Source of the DNA: Phycisphaerae bacterium
GTDB lineage: Bacteria; Planctomycetota; Phycisphaerae; Phycisphaerales; Phycisphaeraceae
Length of the DNA stretch: 64,000 bases
Reading direction: 5' to 3'
Assembly (NCBI GenBank): GCA_030432595.1
Contig: JAUIGU010000003.1
Span: forward strand, 1 to 64,000
Part shown: positions 15,144-24,296 of the stretch, piece by piece
Numbering within the stretch: position 1 is the first letter of the stretch
Layout of the letters: each line of letters opens with the position of its first letter
The notes under the pieces: generated by a model
Seen by the model: the letters and a program-made list of their open reading frames with translations, nothing else
Databases searched by the model: none
What the model was told of the DNA's origin: nothing
Program-made: the position numbers and the translations under genes

Positions 15144-17179
15144 AGTCTTGGCCGGTAACACTTGTTTGCGTGGCTCTGATGTCTCTCACGGTGGTCCTGG
15201 CCACGCAGTGGACGGCATCCCGACTGGGGCACCAGCACGGCCTCGGCCCTCGGCTGGAGTTCAACGACTGGAGGTTCTATCCGCCGTGGTCGATCCTAAC
15301 GTGGTCGTTTGCGGAGACTTCGGCTGCTTCGCAGACGTTACGCCACGGCCGGCTCGTCGTGCTAGCCGGGACGGTAGCCACGGCTTTGGTGGTAACGCGG
15401 TTTGGCTACCACACCCCGAAAGTGCGTCCCGTTGGTGCAAGCAAGTGGGCGACGCTGGCGGAGGTTCGGAAAGCGGGGCTTCTACCCAAGCCCTCAACCG
15501 CCCCAGCCGTCATCGTCGGTCAGTTCGGTGGCTCCGGATTGACGGGAATCGACTGGTTCCGGCGGCGCTGCAAAGTGCTTCGCTATGACGGGCCGGAGCA
15601 TCAACTCGTCACGGGGGCGACACGCTCCGGGAAAGGCGTTGGTCACGTCGTACCCACCCTGCTGAGTTGGTCGCACTCCGCGTTGGTCTACGACACTAAA
15701 AGCGAACTCTGGGAAATCACCGCGGGTTTCCGTAGCCGGTTCTCTCACGTGTTCTTCTTCAACCCCACGCGGGACGACAGCGTGCGCTACAACCCCTTGC
15801 TGGAGGTCCGACGTGGGGCCAAAGAGGTTGCCGATACGCAGAACATCGTGGAGATGCTGGTCAACTCCACCGGTGAAAAGCAGACCTTCGACGTGTGGGA
15901 CCAGCACGCCTCACAGACGCTCGTGGCTCTGATCCTGCACGTGCTATACGTCGAAGAAGACAAGAGCCTCGGCCGCGTCCGGGACCTGCTGCTCGATTTC
16001 GACGACACCTTTCCGGTGATGATGCAGACGACGCACCGCATCGACCCGCAGACGGGTCAGCCCCAAACTCATCCCGAGGTTGCGCGGGTCGCCAAGGACA
16101 TGCTTGCCCAGCCACCGAAGTTCCAGGCCGGGGTCCGGGCGACCGCGGCGGGGTATCTGATCCTCTTCGCCGATGAGGTCGTGCGCCGCAATACCTCGGC
16201 CTCGGATTTTCGGGTGGCCGACCTGATGTGCGCTGAAAACCCGGTCACCCTCTATCTCCAACCCCCGCCGTCGGACGGGCCGCGCCTCCGGCCGCTCATG
16301 CGAATCTTGCTCAACCAAGCTTGCCGCGCACTGCTGGAGCACCTCGACACCGATGCGACGGGCCGGCCCAAGCGGCATCGACTGCTTCTGGAACTGGATG
16401 AGTTTGCCACTCTCGGGCGTTTGGAATTTCTCCAGACCAATTTGAGGCAGATGTCCGGCTACGGCATCAAGGCCCACCTGATCGTCCAGTCCTTCAGTGA
16501 TATCGTCGAGAGCTACGGGCGGGACAACACCATCCTCGACAACTGCCACGTGGTGGTCAGTTTCGCCTGTGCCGACACCGTAACGCAGCAGCGCGTCAGC
16601 CAGATGGCCGGCACGGTCACCGAATATCGCCGCGGCTACTCGCGTCCCCGCCCCCGCAGCTTGCTGGCGTGGCTCTCCCGGGGTGATTCCCACGGTTCCA
16701 CAAGCGACGCCGAACAGGTCCGTCCGTTGATGCAGCCCGGGGAAGTCCGCGAGTTACCTCAAGACCAGCAACTGGTCTTCGTGACGGGTCACCCGCCCAT
16801 CCGCTGCCGCAAAGTCCGGTACTACCGCGACCCGAGGTTCTGCGGGCGCTTGATGCCTCCCCCTGACCAAGGTTGCAAACTCGATGTGCCGGCCAACCCG
16901 TCCAGGTCGTCTTGGCTAACAAGCGAAAAGCCGACCGTACCGCTAGGGCCGGAACTCGGCGGCCCTGCGGCCGCGAAACTCAACCCTCCAAGTGAAGATT
17001 CGCAACTCGATACGCCTTCGCCGCTCCAAGCAACCGACGCCACCGAACCCAACCTGTTCACTCAATCTCCGGAGCAAGCCGAGGTGATCCCAGGCCCACC
17101 AACCCCGCATCATCCACGGGTGGGTGGCGGTGAAGCTCCTCTGTTTACTCAATCCGACGAGGATCCCTACGCCCTATGA
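15140..17179 (+). CDS. traG: TraG/VirD4 type IV coupling protein
   Basis: A 679-residue ATPase that links the relaxosome to the secretion channel. Two N-terminal membrane helices (about 5-24 and 70-88) precede the RecA-like motor. Walker A is GATRSGKG (159-166) and Walker B is LLLELDE (414-420), followed by FATLGRLEFLQ. Other hallmarks are LVYDTKSELWEITAGFRS and FFFNPTRDDSVRYNPL. The last 110 residues are Pro-rich and low in structure. It overlaps both the relaxase and the next gene by ATGA, so all three are co-translated. Confidence 0.93.
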   Translation: MKSWPVTLVCVALMSLTVVLATQWTASRLGHQHGLGPRLEFNDWRFYPPWSILTWSFAETSAASQTLRHGRLVVLAGTVATALVVTRFGYHTPKVRPVGASKWATLAEVRKAGLLPKPSTAPAVIVGQFGGSGLTGIDWFRRRCKVLRYDGPEHQLVTGATRSGKGVGHVVPTLLSWSHSALVYDTKSELWEITAGFRSRFSHVFFFNPTRDDSVRYNPLLEVRRGAKEVADTQNIVEMLVNSTGEKQTFDVWDQHASQTLVALILHVLYVEEDKSLGRVRDLLLDFDDTFPVMMQTTHRIDPQTGQPQTHPEVARVAKDMLAQPPKFQAGVRATAAGYLILFADEVVRRNTSASDFRVADLMCAENPVTLYLQPPPSDGPRLRPLMRILLNQACRALLEHLDTDATGRPKRHRLLLELDEFATLGRLEFLQTNLRQMSGYGIKAHLIVQSFSDIVESYGRDNTILDNCHVVVSFACADTVTQQRVSQMAGTVTEYRRGYSRPRPRSLLAWLSRGDSHGSTSDAEQVRPLMQPGEVRELPQDQQLVFVTGHPPIRCRKVRYYRDPRFCGRLMPPPDQGCKLDVPANPSRSSWLTSEKPTVPLGPELGGPAAAKLNPPSEDSQLDTPSPLQATDATEPNLFTQSPEQAEVIPGPPTPHHPRVGGGEAPLFTQSDEDPYAL

Positions 17180-17661
17180 GCCGAGCACTTCCCTCACGCC
17201 CCAAAGTACAGATGACCGTTCGGCTGGAGCCCGAAGTTGAAAAAGCGGCCATCGCGTATTCCCGACGGACCGGTGTCGCCGTCTCGGTCGTGGTGGCTGA
17301 CGCCGCCAAACGGACACTCGTGCCCGCCACCGACGACCGCAGGATGTCGCTTGAGCAGTCCACCGAACGCCTGCTGCGACGCCTCGGCAAACTCGACGCC
17401 TCAGTTCACGCGGACCTTAATGAAATCCGTGAATCGATAGGCCTTGCAGTCCGCACTTACCTCAACCACACACCCTCAATTCCGGACAGTGAACGCCAAG
17501 CCGCATCGATGAGCGGGCGAATTCGGTTCGACCGGTTCGTCCGATTGCTCGACCAAAATCTACGCGATGGATCTTCTGTACTCGAACCTCAGCCACCAAC
17601 CAAAGTTTCGCCTCAAGCCCGAGATGCTGCTCCGGTAACTGACTCCACCGAGGACGAGTAG
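17176..17661 (+). CDS. CopG/RHH-type protein of the transfer operon
   Basis: A 161-residue protein whose N-terminus has a ribbon-helix-helix look (KVQMTVRLEPEVEKAAIAYS, then GVAVSVVVADAAKR). A helical middle (STERLLRRLGKLDASVHADL) may form a coiled coil, and the tail is acidic and Pro-rich. In IncP-like trb clusters a CopG-type gene commonly sits between traG and trbB, as here, and is thought to regulate the operon or assist the relaxosome. The start overlaps the traG stop (ATGA). The gene ends 53 bases before trbB. Confidence 0.75.
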   Translation: MSRALPSRPKVQMTVRLEPEVEKAAIAYSRRTGVAVSVVVADAAKRTLVPATDDRRMSLEQSTERLLRRLGKLDASVHADLNEIRESIGLAVRTYLNHTPSIPDSERQAASMSGRIRFDRFVRLLDQNLRDGSSVLEPQPPTKVSPQARDAAPVTDSTEDE

Positions 17662-17714
17662 ATCGATGGCGGACTCAGTGTAAGGAGCGGCCGCCGGGAT
17701 GCGTTAACTCCCTG

Positions 17715-18722
17715 ATGAGTTCTGCCGCTACGACCTCCACACTCGACGCTCGCCTGACCGCGGCCTTGGTCGGTGCGCTCGGGGGTCAGATACTCGACGC
17801 GCTCAACGACTCCAATGTCACCGAGGTGATGGCCAACCCCGACGGCACGCTATGGGTGGAACACCGGCGCCGCGGGCGGACCCTCATCGGCAGCACGCCG
17901 CGTGAAACAACCGAAGCGGTAATCAGGCTCGTGGCTACGTCGGTTGGACGCACGATCAACCATGAACGCCCGATGATTTCCGCCATGCTTCCCCCTACTA
18001 TATGCCGCAACTCCGATAGTTCGCCAAACGCTGTGGCCGGAAAGTGTCGGTTCCAGGGCGTGCGGCCACCGCTCGCGCCAGCACCAAGCTTTGTCATCCG
18101 CAAGTTGGGATCGATGGTTTGGAACTTGGACGACTATGTGGCCGCAGGCATCGCGACACACGGTCAGGTTCAAGCCTTGCGGGCAGGCGTAGCGGAACGA
18201 CGCAACACTATCGTTGCAGGGGGAACGGGTTCGGGGAAGACGACCCTTCTCAACGCCTGCCTTAATGAGGCCTGTTTTCGTGATAGCAGGGTGGTATTGC
18301 TGGAGGACACGCCCGAGTTGACGTTCTTGGGGGAAGATTCGATTCGTTTGGTCGCCGCCGGATCGACGACGCTGAGGAAACTCGTAAAGACCACCCTTCG
18401 CCTCCGGCCCGACCGCATCGTGGTGGGCGAAGTACGTGGGGCAGAAGCGCTCGACATGCTCAAGGCGTGGAACACCGGGCACCCAGGTGGCCTTGGCACC
18501 GTGCACGCAAACGGTGCGGCACAGGCACTGTCTCGCATCCATGACTTGGCTTCAGAAGCCGCACCGGTCTCACGGCAAGCGATTGTCGATGCCGTCGGCC
18601 TAGTCGTCTTCATCCGTCGTGACAATAAGTGTTCTGGGGGACGGCTCATTGAATCGGTGGTAGAGCCGGGCCTGAATATCAACGGTGAGTTCGTCGTTCG
18701 AGAACTTGTTTTGTCTCCGTAA
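17715..18722 (+). CDS. trbB: TrbB, VirB11-type T4SS ATPase
   Basis: A 335-residue hexameric secretion ATPase. Walker A is GGTGSGKTT (169-177). The Asp box follows (RVVLLEDTPELTFL), then the Walker B region (RLRPDRIVVGEVRGAEALDM) and the His-box (NTGHPGGLGTVHANGAAQAL). The N-terminal domain starts with VTEVMANPDGTLWVEHRRRG, which is typical of TrbB. It acts on the cytoplasmic face to drive pilus assembly and substrate transfer. It begins the trb gene block and is followed 100 bases later by the pilin gene. Confidence 0.95.
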   Translation: MSSAATTSTLDARLTAALVGALGGQILDALNDSNVTEVMANPDGTLWVEHRRRGRTLIGSTPRETTEAVIRLVATSVGRTINHERPMISAMLPPTICRNSDSSPNAVAGKCRFQGVRPPLAPAPSFVIRKLGSMVWNLDDYVAAGIATHGQVQALRAGVAERRNTIVAGGTGSGKTTLLNACLNEACFRDSRVVLLEDTPELTFLGEDSIRLVAAGSTTLRKLVKTTLRLRPDRIVVGEVRGAEALDMLKAWNTGHPGGLGTVHANGAAQALSRIHDLASEAAPVSRQAIVDAVGLVVFIRRDNKCSGGRLIESVVEPGLNINGEFVVRELVLSP

Positions 18723-18822
18723 GAAGTTCCGACGAAGTCTCGTTCTATCCCCGGTAGCACTTCTTTCTTTTCGGTCCGTATGTCACGGATCCGGGAGAAG
18801 TGCGGTCACCTGGAGTACAGCT

Positions 18823-19149
18823 ATGTACCTATTCAGCGGTTCGTTTCCTCGGCATGCGTTTCATGCGTATGTCGTGGTCGCTCTTTTGCTTGTTACACCA
18901 TCGGCATTCGCCGCGGGATCGGGTATGCCGTGGGAAGGGCCAATCGAGCGGTTGATCATCAGCCTGACGGGGCCGGTCGCCCAAGCTCTACTCACACTCT
19001 CAGTATTACTGCTCGGCTTCGCGTTTGCGTTTTCTGAAGGCGCATTCATGCGGCGAATTCTTGGCGTCGTGCTGGGCGGTGCCATCGCGGCGACTGCGGC
19101 GAGCTTTGCGCTCGACTTCTTCGGATTCGCTTCCGGGGCGACGTTCTAA
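18823..19149 (+). CDS. trbC: TrbC-like conjugative pilin precursor
   Basis: A 108-residue pre-pilin. A signal peptide (HAYVVVALLLVTPSAFA) precedes two hydrophobic helices (PVAQALLTLSVLLLGFAFAF and RILGVVLGGAIAATAASFAL) and a short Gly-rich end, which fits the VirB2/TrbC pilin family. TrbC of IncP is cut and circularised by TraF, encoded upstream at 12470. The ATG at 18823 is preceded by GGAG; an upstream extension in the same frame has no signal-peptide character and was dropped. It lies 9 bases before trbD. Confidence 0.85.
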   Translation: MYLFSGSFPRHAFHAYVVVALLLVTPSAFAAGSGMPWEGPIERLIISLTGPVAQALLTLSVLLLGFAFAFSEGAFMRRILGVVLGGAIAATAASFALDFFGFASGATF

Positions 19150-19158
19150 GGAGATTCG

Positions 19159-19428
19159 ATGTCGCAAGATGCCGCTCCACCGGGCTTCGAGGTGCCGCTT
19201 CACACCGCGCTCACCCAGCCAATGCTGTTCGCGGGTGTGCCCCGCACGCTCGGCATTCTTGGACTGACCTTTACGTTGGCCGTGTCGTTCGGTCTGCGGG
19301 TTTGGTGGGTTGGCCTGCCGCTGGGAGTCGTGGTTCACGGTGTCGCGATCTGGCTGACCCGACGCGACCCGCTCTGGTTCGACGTGCTTCGTGTTCACCT
19401 CAAGCAACCCACTTCACTTGACCCCTGA
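19159..19428 (+). CDS. trbD: TrbD, VirB3-like inner-membrane protein
   Basis: An 89-residue protein of the VirB3/TrbD family. After a Pro-containing N-terminus (APPGFEVPLHTALTQPMLFA, the usual family start) come a GVPR-type turn and two membrane helices (LGILGLTFTLAVSFGL and VWWVGLPLGVVVHGVAIWL). It ends with TRRDPLWFDVLRVHLKQP. It is part of the T4SS inner-membrane complex and partners the TrbE ATPase, whose start overlaps its stop by one base. Confidence 0.9.
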   Translation: MSQDAAPPGFEVPLHTALTQPMLFAGVPRTLGILGLTFTLAVSFGLRVWWVGLPLGVVVHGVAIWLTRRDPLWFDVLRVHLKQPTSLDP

Positions 19429-21860
19429 TGTTCAACGTCCACGAATACCGACGCCGCCCGCGGCAACTCGCCGACCTGCTGCCGTGGGCGGGCCTCATCG
19501 CCCCGGGTGTCGTGCTGAACAAGGATGGCAGCTTCCAGGCAACGCTGCGGTTCCGTGGGCCTGATGCCTCCGCGGCAACTATGCGAGAGCAGGTCGCCCT
19601 GCGTGCCAGGGTCCACAACGCACTGCGCCGCTTGGGTGACGGCTGGTGCTTCCACATCGAGTCCCGTCGAACGAAGCACTCACCGCCCGTTCCGACAGCC
19701 TTCGCCAATGCTGCCGCCCAGTGCATCGAAGATGAGCGTTGCGCTAGCTTGACCACACAACCGGCCTACGAGTCGGTGTTGTACCTGACCTTGACCTATC
19801 TTCCACCGGAAGAACGCACGCGGCGGATTACCAAGTTTTTGCTGACCCATCCGGATACAGACGCGGCCAGCGAACCCACTTCCTACTCGGCATATCGCGA
19901 CGCCTTTGTCCGGCGCATCGCGCAGACGGTTGACCTGTTGCGGGGCGTGTTTCTTGAGGTGGAGTGTCTGGATGACACCGAATCCCTTGCGTTTTTGCAC
20001 GATGCGGTGTCGTCACGGACCCTCCGGCCCAAGTTCCCTCAAGCCTTGGGCGTGCCGTTCTATCTCGACGCATTACTGACCGATTCGCCGCTCCAGGCGG
20101 GGCTCGACCTGAGGCTTGGCGACCGCCACCTCCGGGTCTTGTCGGTCCGGGCCTTTCCGGACACCTCTACCCCGTGCCTGCTGCGTGCTCTGGATGAACT
20201 GCCGCTTGAGTTTCGGTGGGTTGTTCGGTTCATGCCACTGGAGAAAAACGAGGCCAAGGCACTTCTCGGGAAACTCCGCCGGCAGTGGTTCGCCAAACGC
20301 AAGGGTGCCTGGGCGCTACTCAAAGAAGCCATCACCAAAACCGAGAGTGCCCTCGACGACCCGGAAAGCCACCAGAAGACAGGAGACATCGAGGCCGCCC
20401 TTGACGACTTGGCCGGTGATTACGTTTCTTACGGCTACTTCACCTTGACCGTCACGACGTGGGGGAGCACCCCGGCCGAAGCCGATAACCGCCTCAACGC
20501 GATACGCCGCGTAACCGACGGCCAGGGGCTTGTCACCGAGGCCGAAACCTTTAACGCCCTACAGGCGTGGCTGGGTGGTATCCCGGGAAACGCCTTTGCG
20601 GATGTCAGGCGGCCCCCACTCTCGACCCTGAATCTATGTGACCTCATGCCGATGTCCAGCGTCTGGACGGGAATGCCCGCAAACGCTCACCTCGACGGCC
20701 CGCCGCTGATCGAGACCCAAACCGCGGGGGCAACACCTTTTCGGTTTTCGCTCCATTACGGCGACGTCGGGCACACCCTGATTGTCGGTCCCACCGGCGG
20801 CGGAAAATCAACGCTGTTGAACGTCATCGCCGCCCAGTGGCTGCGGTACCCGGGGGCCCAGGTTTTCACGTTCGATGTTGGCGGAAGCGGTCAAGTCCTC
20901 ACGCATGCCATAGGGGGCGACTTCTACCGCCTCGGTGACGCCGCGGAGACCCCGGCGTTCCAACCTTTGGCTCGGATCGATGAGGACGACGAGCGGTCCT
21001 GGGCCCAAGACTGGGTACTAGACCTCGCGGAACACGGAGGCATTGCGATCAATGCCCCGGCGCGAGACGAACTCTGGTCGGCCCTCAATGCGTTGGCTAC
21101 GAGGCCGGTGAGAGAGCGCACCCTCGGCACACTTTGGGCGTACGTTCAGAGCGATGCCGTGCGGCAGGCTTTGCACACCTTCACGGTGGATGGCCCGAAC
21201 GGCTACTTGCTCGACGCGGACGTCGAAACCTGCGGTAATTCGGCGTGGCAGGTCTTTGAGCTTGAAGCCCTCATGCACCGGCCGCGGGCACTGCTTCCGC
21301 TACTGACCTACCTCTTCCACCGCCTCGAATCCAGGTTCAGGGCCGAACGCCCGAGCCTACTGATCCTTGACGAGGCATGGATGCTACTGGGCCAGGGACG
21401 CTTCGCAGCACAGATCCGCGAGTGGCTCAAGACCCTGCGAAAGAAGAACGTCGCCGTGGTGTTCTCCACCCAGAGCCTCGCGGACATCAGCGAGTCGCCG
21501 ATCGCTTCCGCGATCGTTGAGAGCTGCCCAACACGCGTGTACCTGCCTAACCCCTCAGCCAACGAACCCAATGTCTTCGCCTCCTACACCGGGCTCGGTT
21601 TGAACGACCGCCAGATCGAGACGCTGGTGACGGCCATACCCAAGCGCGACTACCTCTACCACAGCCCGCTCGGCTGCCGCTGGTTTCAACTCGGCCTCGG
21701 GCCGTTGGCGTTGTCGCTCTGCGGTACGCAGTGGATGTCAGAAAAGCAAGCTATCGATCGTTTAGCTCGTAGTCAAACGTGCGAAAGTTTTCTTCACGCT
21801 TTCTTGAAGCACGCCGGTGTGCGTGAACCCGCCACACCCAATGGAGTAAATCATGAGTAG
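19428..21860 (+). CDS. trbE: TrbE, VirB4-type T4SS ATPase
   Basis: An 810-residue ATPase, full length for the family. The N-terminal half carries the CagE/TrbE/VirB region (RPRQLADLLPWAGLIAPGVV, WCFHIESRRTKHS). The motor domain has Walker A GPTGGGKS (454-461) and Walker B LLILDEAWMLLG near residue 645, then KTLRKKNVAVVFSTQSLADI, a hallmark of VirB4 proteins. It energises pilin extraction and channel assembly. It overlaps trbD by one base and trbJ by eight. Confidence 0.95.
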   Translation: MFNVHEYRRRPRQLADLLPWAGLIAPGVVLNKDGSFQATLRFRGPDASAATMREQVALRARVHNALRRLGDGWCFHIESRRTKHSPPVPTAFANAAAQCIEDERCASLTTQPAYESVLYLTLTYLPPEERTRRITKFLLTHPDTDAASEPTSYSAYRDAFVRRIAQTVDLLRGVFLEVECLDDTESLAFLHDAVSSRTLRPKFPQALGVPFYLDALLTDSPLQAGLDLRLGDRHLRVLSVRAFPDTSTPCLLRALDELPLEFRWVVRFMPLEKNEAKALLGKLRRQWFAKRKGAWALLKEAITKTESALDDPESHQKTGDIEAALDDLAGDYVSYGYFTLTVTTWGSTPAEADNRLNAIRRVTDGQGLVTEAETFNALQAWLGGIPGNAFADVRRPPLSTLNLCDLMPMSSVWTGMPANAHLDGPPLIETQTAGATPFRFSLHYGDVGHTLIVGPTGGGKSTLLNVIAAQWLRYPGAQVFTFDVGGSGQVLTHAIGGDFYRLGDAAETPAFQPLARIDEDDERSWAQDWVLDLAEHGGIAINAPARDELWSALNALATRPVRERTLGTLWAYVQSDAVRQALHTFTVDGPNGYLLDADVETCGNSAWQVFELEALMHRPRALLPLLTYLFHRLESRFRAERPSLLILDEAWMLLGQGRFAAQIREWLKTLRKKNVAVVFSTQSLADISESPIASAIVESCPTRVYLPNPSANEPNVFASYTGLGLNDRQIETLVTAIPKRDYLYHSPLGCRWFQLGLGPLALSLCGTQWMSEKQAIDRLARSQTCESFLHAFLKHAGVREPATPNGVNHE

Positions 21861-22620
21861 CCGCATTTCTCTACGCATGTCTAAGTTTGGCCTATGTGCC
21901 CGTACGAGCAAGCGGGTTCGCACCACAGTGAGGGGACTCGTTTTGGCGTCCGTCGTGTCCTCGACGACCACTGCATTCGCGGTCGTGGTGTTTGATCCTG
22001 GCATGTATGCCGAGAATCTCCGTCAGGTGCTTGCCGTTCTCGACCAGATCGACCGCGCCACTACTCAACTCGAAAACCAATGGCGGATGCTCCGACGTTT
22101 GCCGATCTCTGTCGGCCGTTCGCTGGGTGTCTCTGGCCGGCGACTGTATGACCGCCTCACCCCGACGTTTCGCGAGTCTGCGGTTGTACTCCCTGTGTTG
22201 CACGAGCAGACCCAGAGGCGGTTACCCACCGGCTTTTCTGGCGACGAAGTCGGTTGGCTTGAAAGCGAACGCGGGGTCTGGACTCAGGCCGCCCGGGAAG
22301 CCGTCGTTGCCCAACGGCGACTACAAAACGAGGTGTTTACCAACTTCGAGGTCACGTCGCTGCGTGTCGAGCAGCTCGTCCGGGCATCGAACGGCGAAGG
22401 CGTCAATTCCGCCGACCGGCCAGGCCAGACCGCGGTGCTCCAAGCCCACAACCAACTGCTTGGCACTCTCTCCCACGAGACCCACAACGTCATTGCACTG
22501 CGTGCGGCACGCCTTCGGGCCGAGCACGAACGCCATGCACAGACCCAGACCGCCAATGCGTTTCACCGCGCTCGGCGTGAGTCGGTGATGACCGATTGGC
22601 CCACAAAAACCGCCCGGTAG
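21853..22620 (+). CDS. trbJ: TrbJ-like T4SS protein, first copy
   Basis: A 255-residue exported protein of the VirB5/TrbJ type. A signal peptide is seen at about residues 20-42 (VRGLVLASVVSSTTTAFA). The mature start VVVFDPGMYAENLRQVLAVL and the long amphipathic helices after it (QLENQWRMLRRLP, EVTSLRVEQLVRASN) match TrbJ. TrbJ is a periplasmic, pilus-tip-associated component. It ends with RRESVMTDWP, a phrase repeated almost exactly at the end of the next gene, which shows the two are paralogues. It overlaps trbE by eight bases. Confidence 0.85.
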   Translation: MSSRISLRMSKFGLCARTSKRVRTTVRGLVLASVVSSTTTAFAVVVFDPGMYAENLRQVLAVLDQIDRATTQLENQWRMLRRLPISVGRSLGVSGRRLYDRLTPTFRESAVVLPVLHEQTQRRLPTGFSGDEVGWLESERGVWTQAAREAVVAQRRLQNEVFTNFEVTSLRVEQLVRASNGEGVNSADRPGQTAVLQAHNQLLGTLSHETHNVIALRAARLRAEHERHAQTQTANAFHRARRESVMTDWPTKTAR

Positions 22621-22664
22621 TCCGACGCAGTTTCGTGCAGCGACCAACACCAAGGATCAACCTC

Positions 22665-23363
22665 ATGCCAAAAACAATCGCCCTTCTCATGGTCACTCTC
22701 GTGCTCACAGCAAGCCCGGCGGCCCGTGCTCAACTCGTCGTGACGGACCCCGGCAACACCGCGGTCAACATCGAGCAGCTACTTCAGCACCTGCAACTGC
22801 TCCGCCGCGTCGATGCCCAGATCCGCAACCAGTTGCTAATGCTTGAGAACTGGGAGTTCACCCGTTTGGAGCAGATTGTCTCCGAGATGGATGCGCTGGC
22901 CGAGGTCTTCGAAGCAGCGGTTGTGTACCGACGCAATGACCCACGGCAGCGGCTCGACCGAATCTACCCCATCGACCTTACGAGGATCGGAAGTGACGGC
23001 TTAAGAGACGTGTCGAGTTTGCGATCCGCCTGGATGATCCAGCAACGCGACGCCGTCGTCCAGGCCCGGGTGACCCAGAATCGCGCTTACGCCGCGATGC
23101 CTCGGGCGGCGCGGAGGATCGAGGAGTACCTGGAAGAGTCGGCTTCGGCAGCCGGGCCGACCGCGGCCGTTCAGGCCGGGAACGAAATACTCGGCACCAT
23201 CGTGGGCCAGTTCCAAACCCTCCAAGCCTTGGAGATCACCGCGGCGCGGGAAGCACTGGAACGCGAGGCCGCTCGACAGGCCGAGGAAGCTCGGACGCGC
23301 TACCGCCGCGAGTCGGTCATGCGTGATTGGCCCACCACGACCACCGTTGGAAGGACACGCTAA
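22665..23363 (+). CDS. trbJ: TrbJ-like T4SS protein, second copy
   Basis: A 232-residue exported protein. A short signal peptide (MPKTIALLMVTLVLTASPAA) is followed by QLVVTDPGNTAVNIEQLLQH and long helices rich in Gln, Arg and Glu, and the tail RRESVMRDWP. It is a paralogue of the gene just upstream, but the sequences are widely divergent in the middle. The start at 22665 is chosen for its signal peptide and the AAGGAT site upstream; an earlier in-frame ATG gives a basic extension without sense. The stop is directly followed by the trbL start. Two TrbJ subunits may form a mixed tip, or one may serve entry exclusion as in IncP TrbK/TrbJ (inference). Confidence 0.82.
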   Translation: MPKTIALLMVTLVLTASPAARAQLVVTDPGNTAVNIEQLLQHLQLLRRVDAQIRNQLLMLENWEFTRLEQIVSEMDALAEVFEAAVVYRRNDPRQRLDRIYPIDLTRIGSDGLRDVSSLRSAWMIQQRDAVVQARVTQNRAYAAMPRAARRIEEYLEESASAAGPTAAVQAGNEILGTIVGQFQTLQALEITAAREALEREAARQAEEARTRYRRESVMRDWPTTTTVGRTR

Positions 23364-24263
23364 ATGGAAGTGCTGACCCAGGTGTTTGAGCGTTACGAGA
23401 CAGCGATCGAATCGGGCTTCGGCCTGATCGAAGGTGACGTGAGTTGGCTGTTCAACAGCCTCGTTATTCTCAACATCACGCTTTCGGCGTTCGTCTGGAT
23501 CTTCAGTGACGAGCAAATCGTGGTGCAGATCGCCCGGCGTGTCTTGTTCATTGGGGTAATGGCCTGGATCGTGCAGAACTGGGCGGTACTGGCAGACACT
23601 CTCGCTCGCACCTTCATCCGTTTCGGGGTTAAGGCCGGTAACGGCTCTCTTGACGGAGTCGACACTTTGTCCCCCGGCCTGATTGCCGAGCGCGGCTTAG
23701 CCATCACCCACCCGATCATCCAAACAATGCGGGATCTGTCGGGACCGGTGGGCTTCTTCGAGAACTTTCCCGAAATCCTCTTGCTCTTCGTCTCGATGCT
23801 GGTGCTGCTGACCGCCTTTATCGTGATCGCTCTCCAAGTCGCGATCGCTATTTTGTCCTTCAAACTCGGGGCCCTAGTTGCGTTCGTTCTGGTCCCTTTC
23901 AGTCTGCTGAAGCCCACATCCTTTATTGCTGAGCGACCGTTGGGTTGGGTCGTCGGGGCCGCAGTCCGGCTGATGGTGCTGACTTTCGTAGTGGGCGTCG
24001 GCGAATCGGTGTTCGCCGCAATCGAACTACCGCCCGACGTGACGGCGACCCAGGCATTGAGCATCGCCGTCGCCGCCGTTTTCTTGATGCTGCTCGCCAT
24101 GCTGTCGGCTCGTCTCGGCTCGGAACTCGTGAGCGGGCAGCCCCGCATTTCTGCCGCTGATGTTGCCACCGCGAGTGTTCGTAGTTCTCAAGCGGCCTTG
24201 CGAGCCGGGCGGCAGGTATTGAACACCAGCCGAGGTGCCGCACGGGCGGCTACGCGGCTCTAA
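23364..24263 (+). CDS. trbL: TrbL, VirB6-like polytopic membrane protein
   Basis: A 299-residue inner-membrane protein with six or so hydrophobic segments: VILNITLSAFVWIF, VLFIGVMAWIVQNW, ILLLFVSMLVLLTAFIVIAL, IAILSFKLGALVAFVLVPFS, LGWVVGAAVRLMVLTFVVGV and ALSIAVAAVFLMLLAMLSA. This fits VirB6/TrbL, which forms the channel base. It starts MEVLTQVFERYETAIESGFG, typical of the family, and is somewhat short for TrbL. Immediately follows trbJ. Confidence 0.9.
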   Translation: MEVLTQVFERYETAIESGFGLIEGDVSWLFNSLVILNITLSAFVWIFSDEQIVVQIARRVLFIGVMAWIVQNWAVLADTLARTFIRFGVKAGNGSLDGVDTLSPGLIAERGLAITHPIIQTMRDLSGPVGFFENFPEILLLFVSMLVLLTAFIVIALQVAIAILSFKLGALVAFVLVPFSLLKPTSFIAERPLGWVVGAAVRLMVLTFVVGVGESVFAAIELPPDVTATQALSIAVAAVFLMLLAMLSARLGSELVSGQPRISAADVATASVRSSQAALRAGRQVLNTSRGAARAATRL

Positions 24264-24296
24264 GTCGACACATCCTCTTTAGCGAGAAGAATCAGT

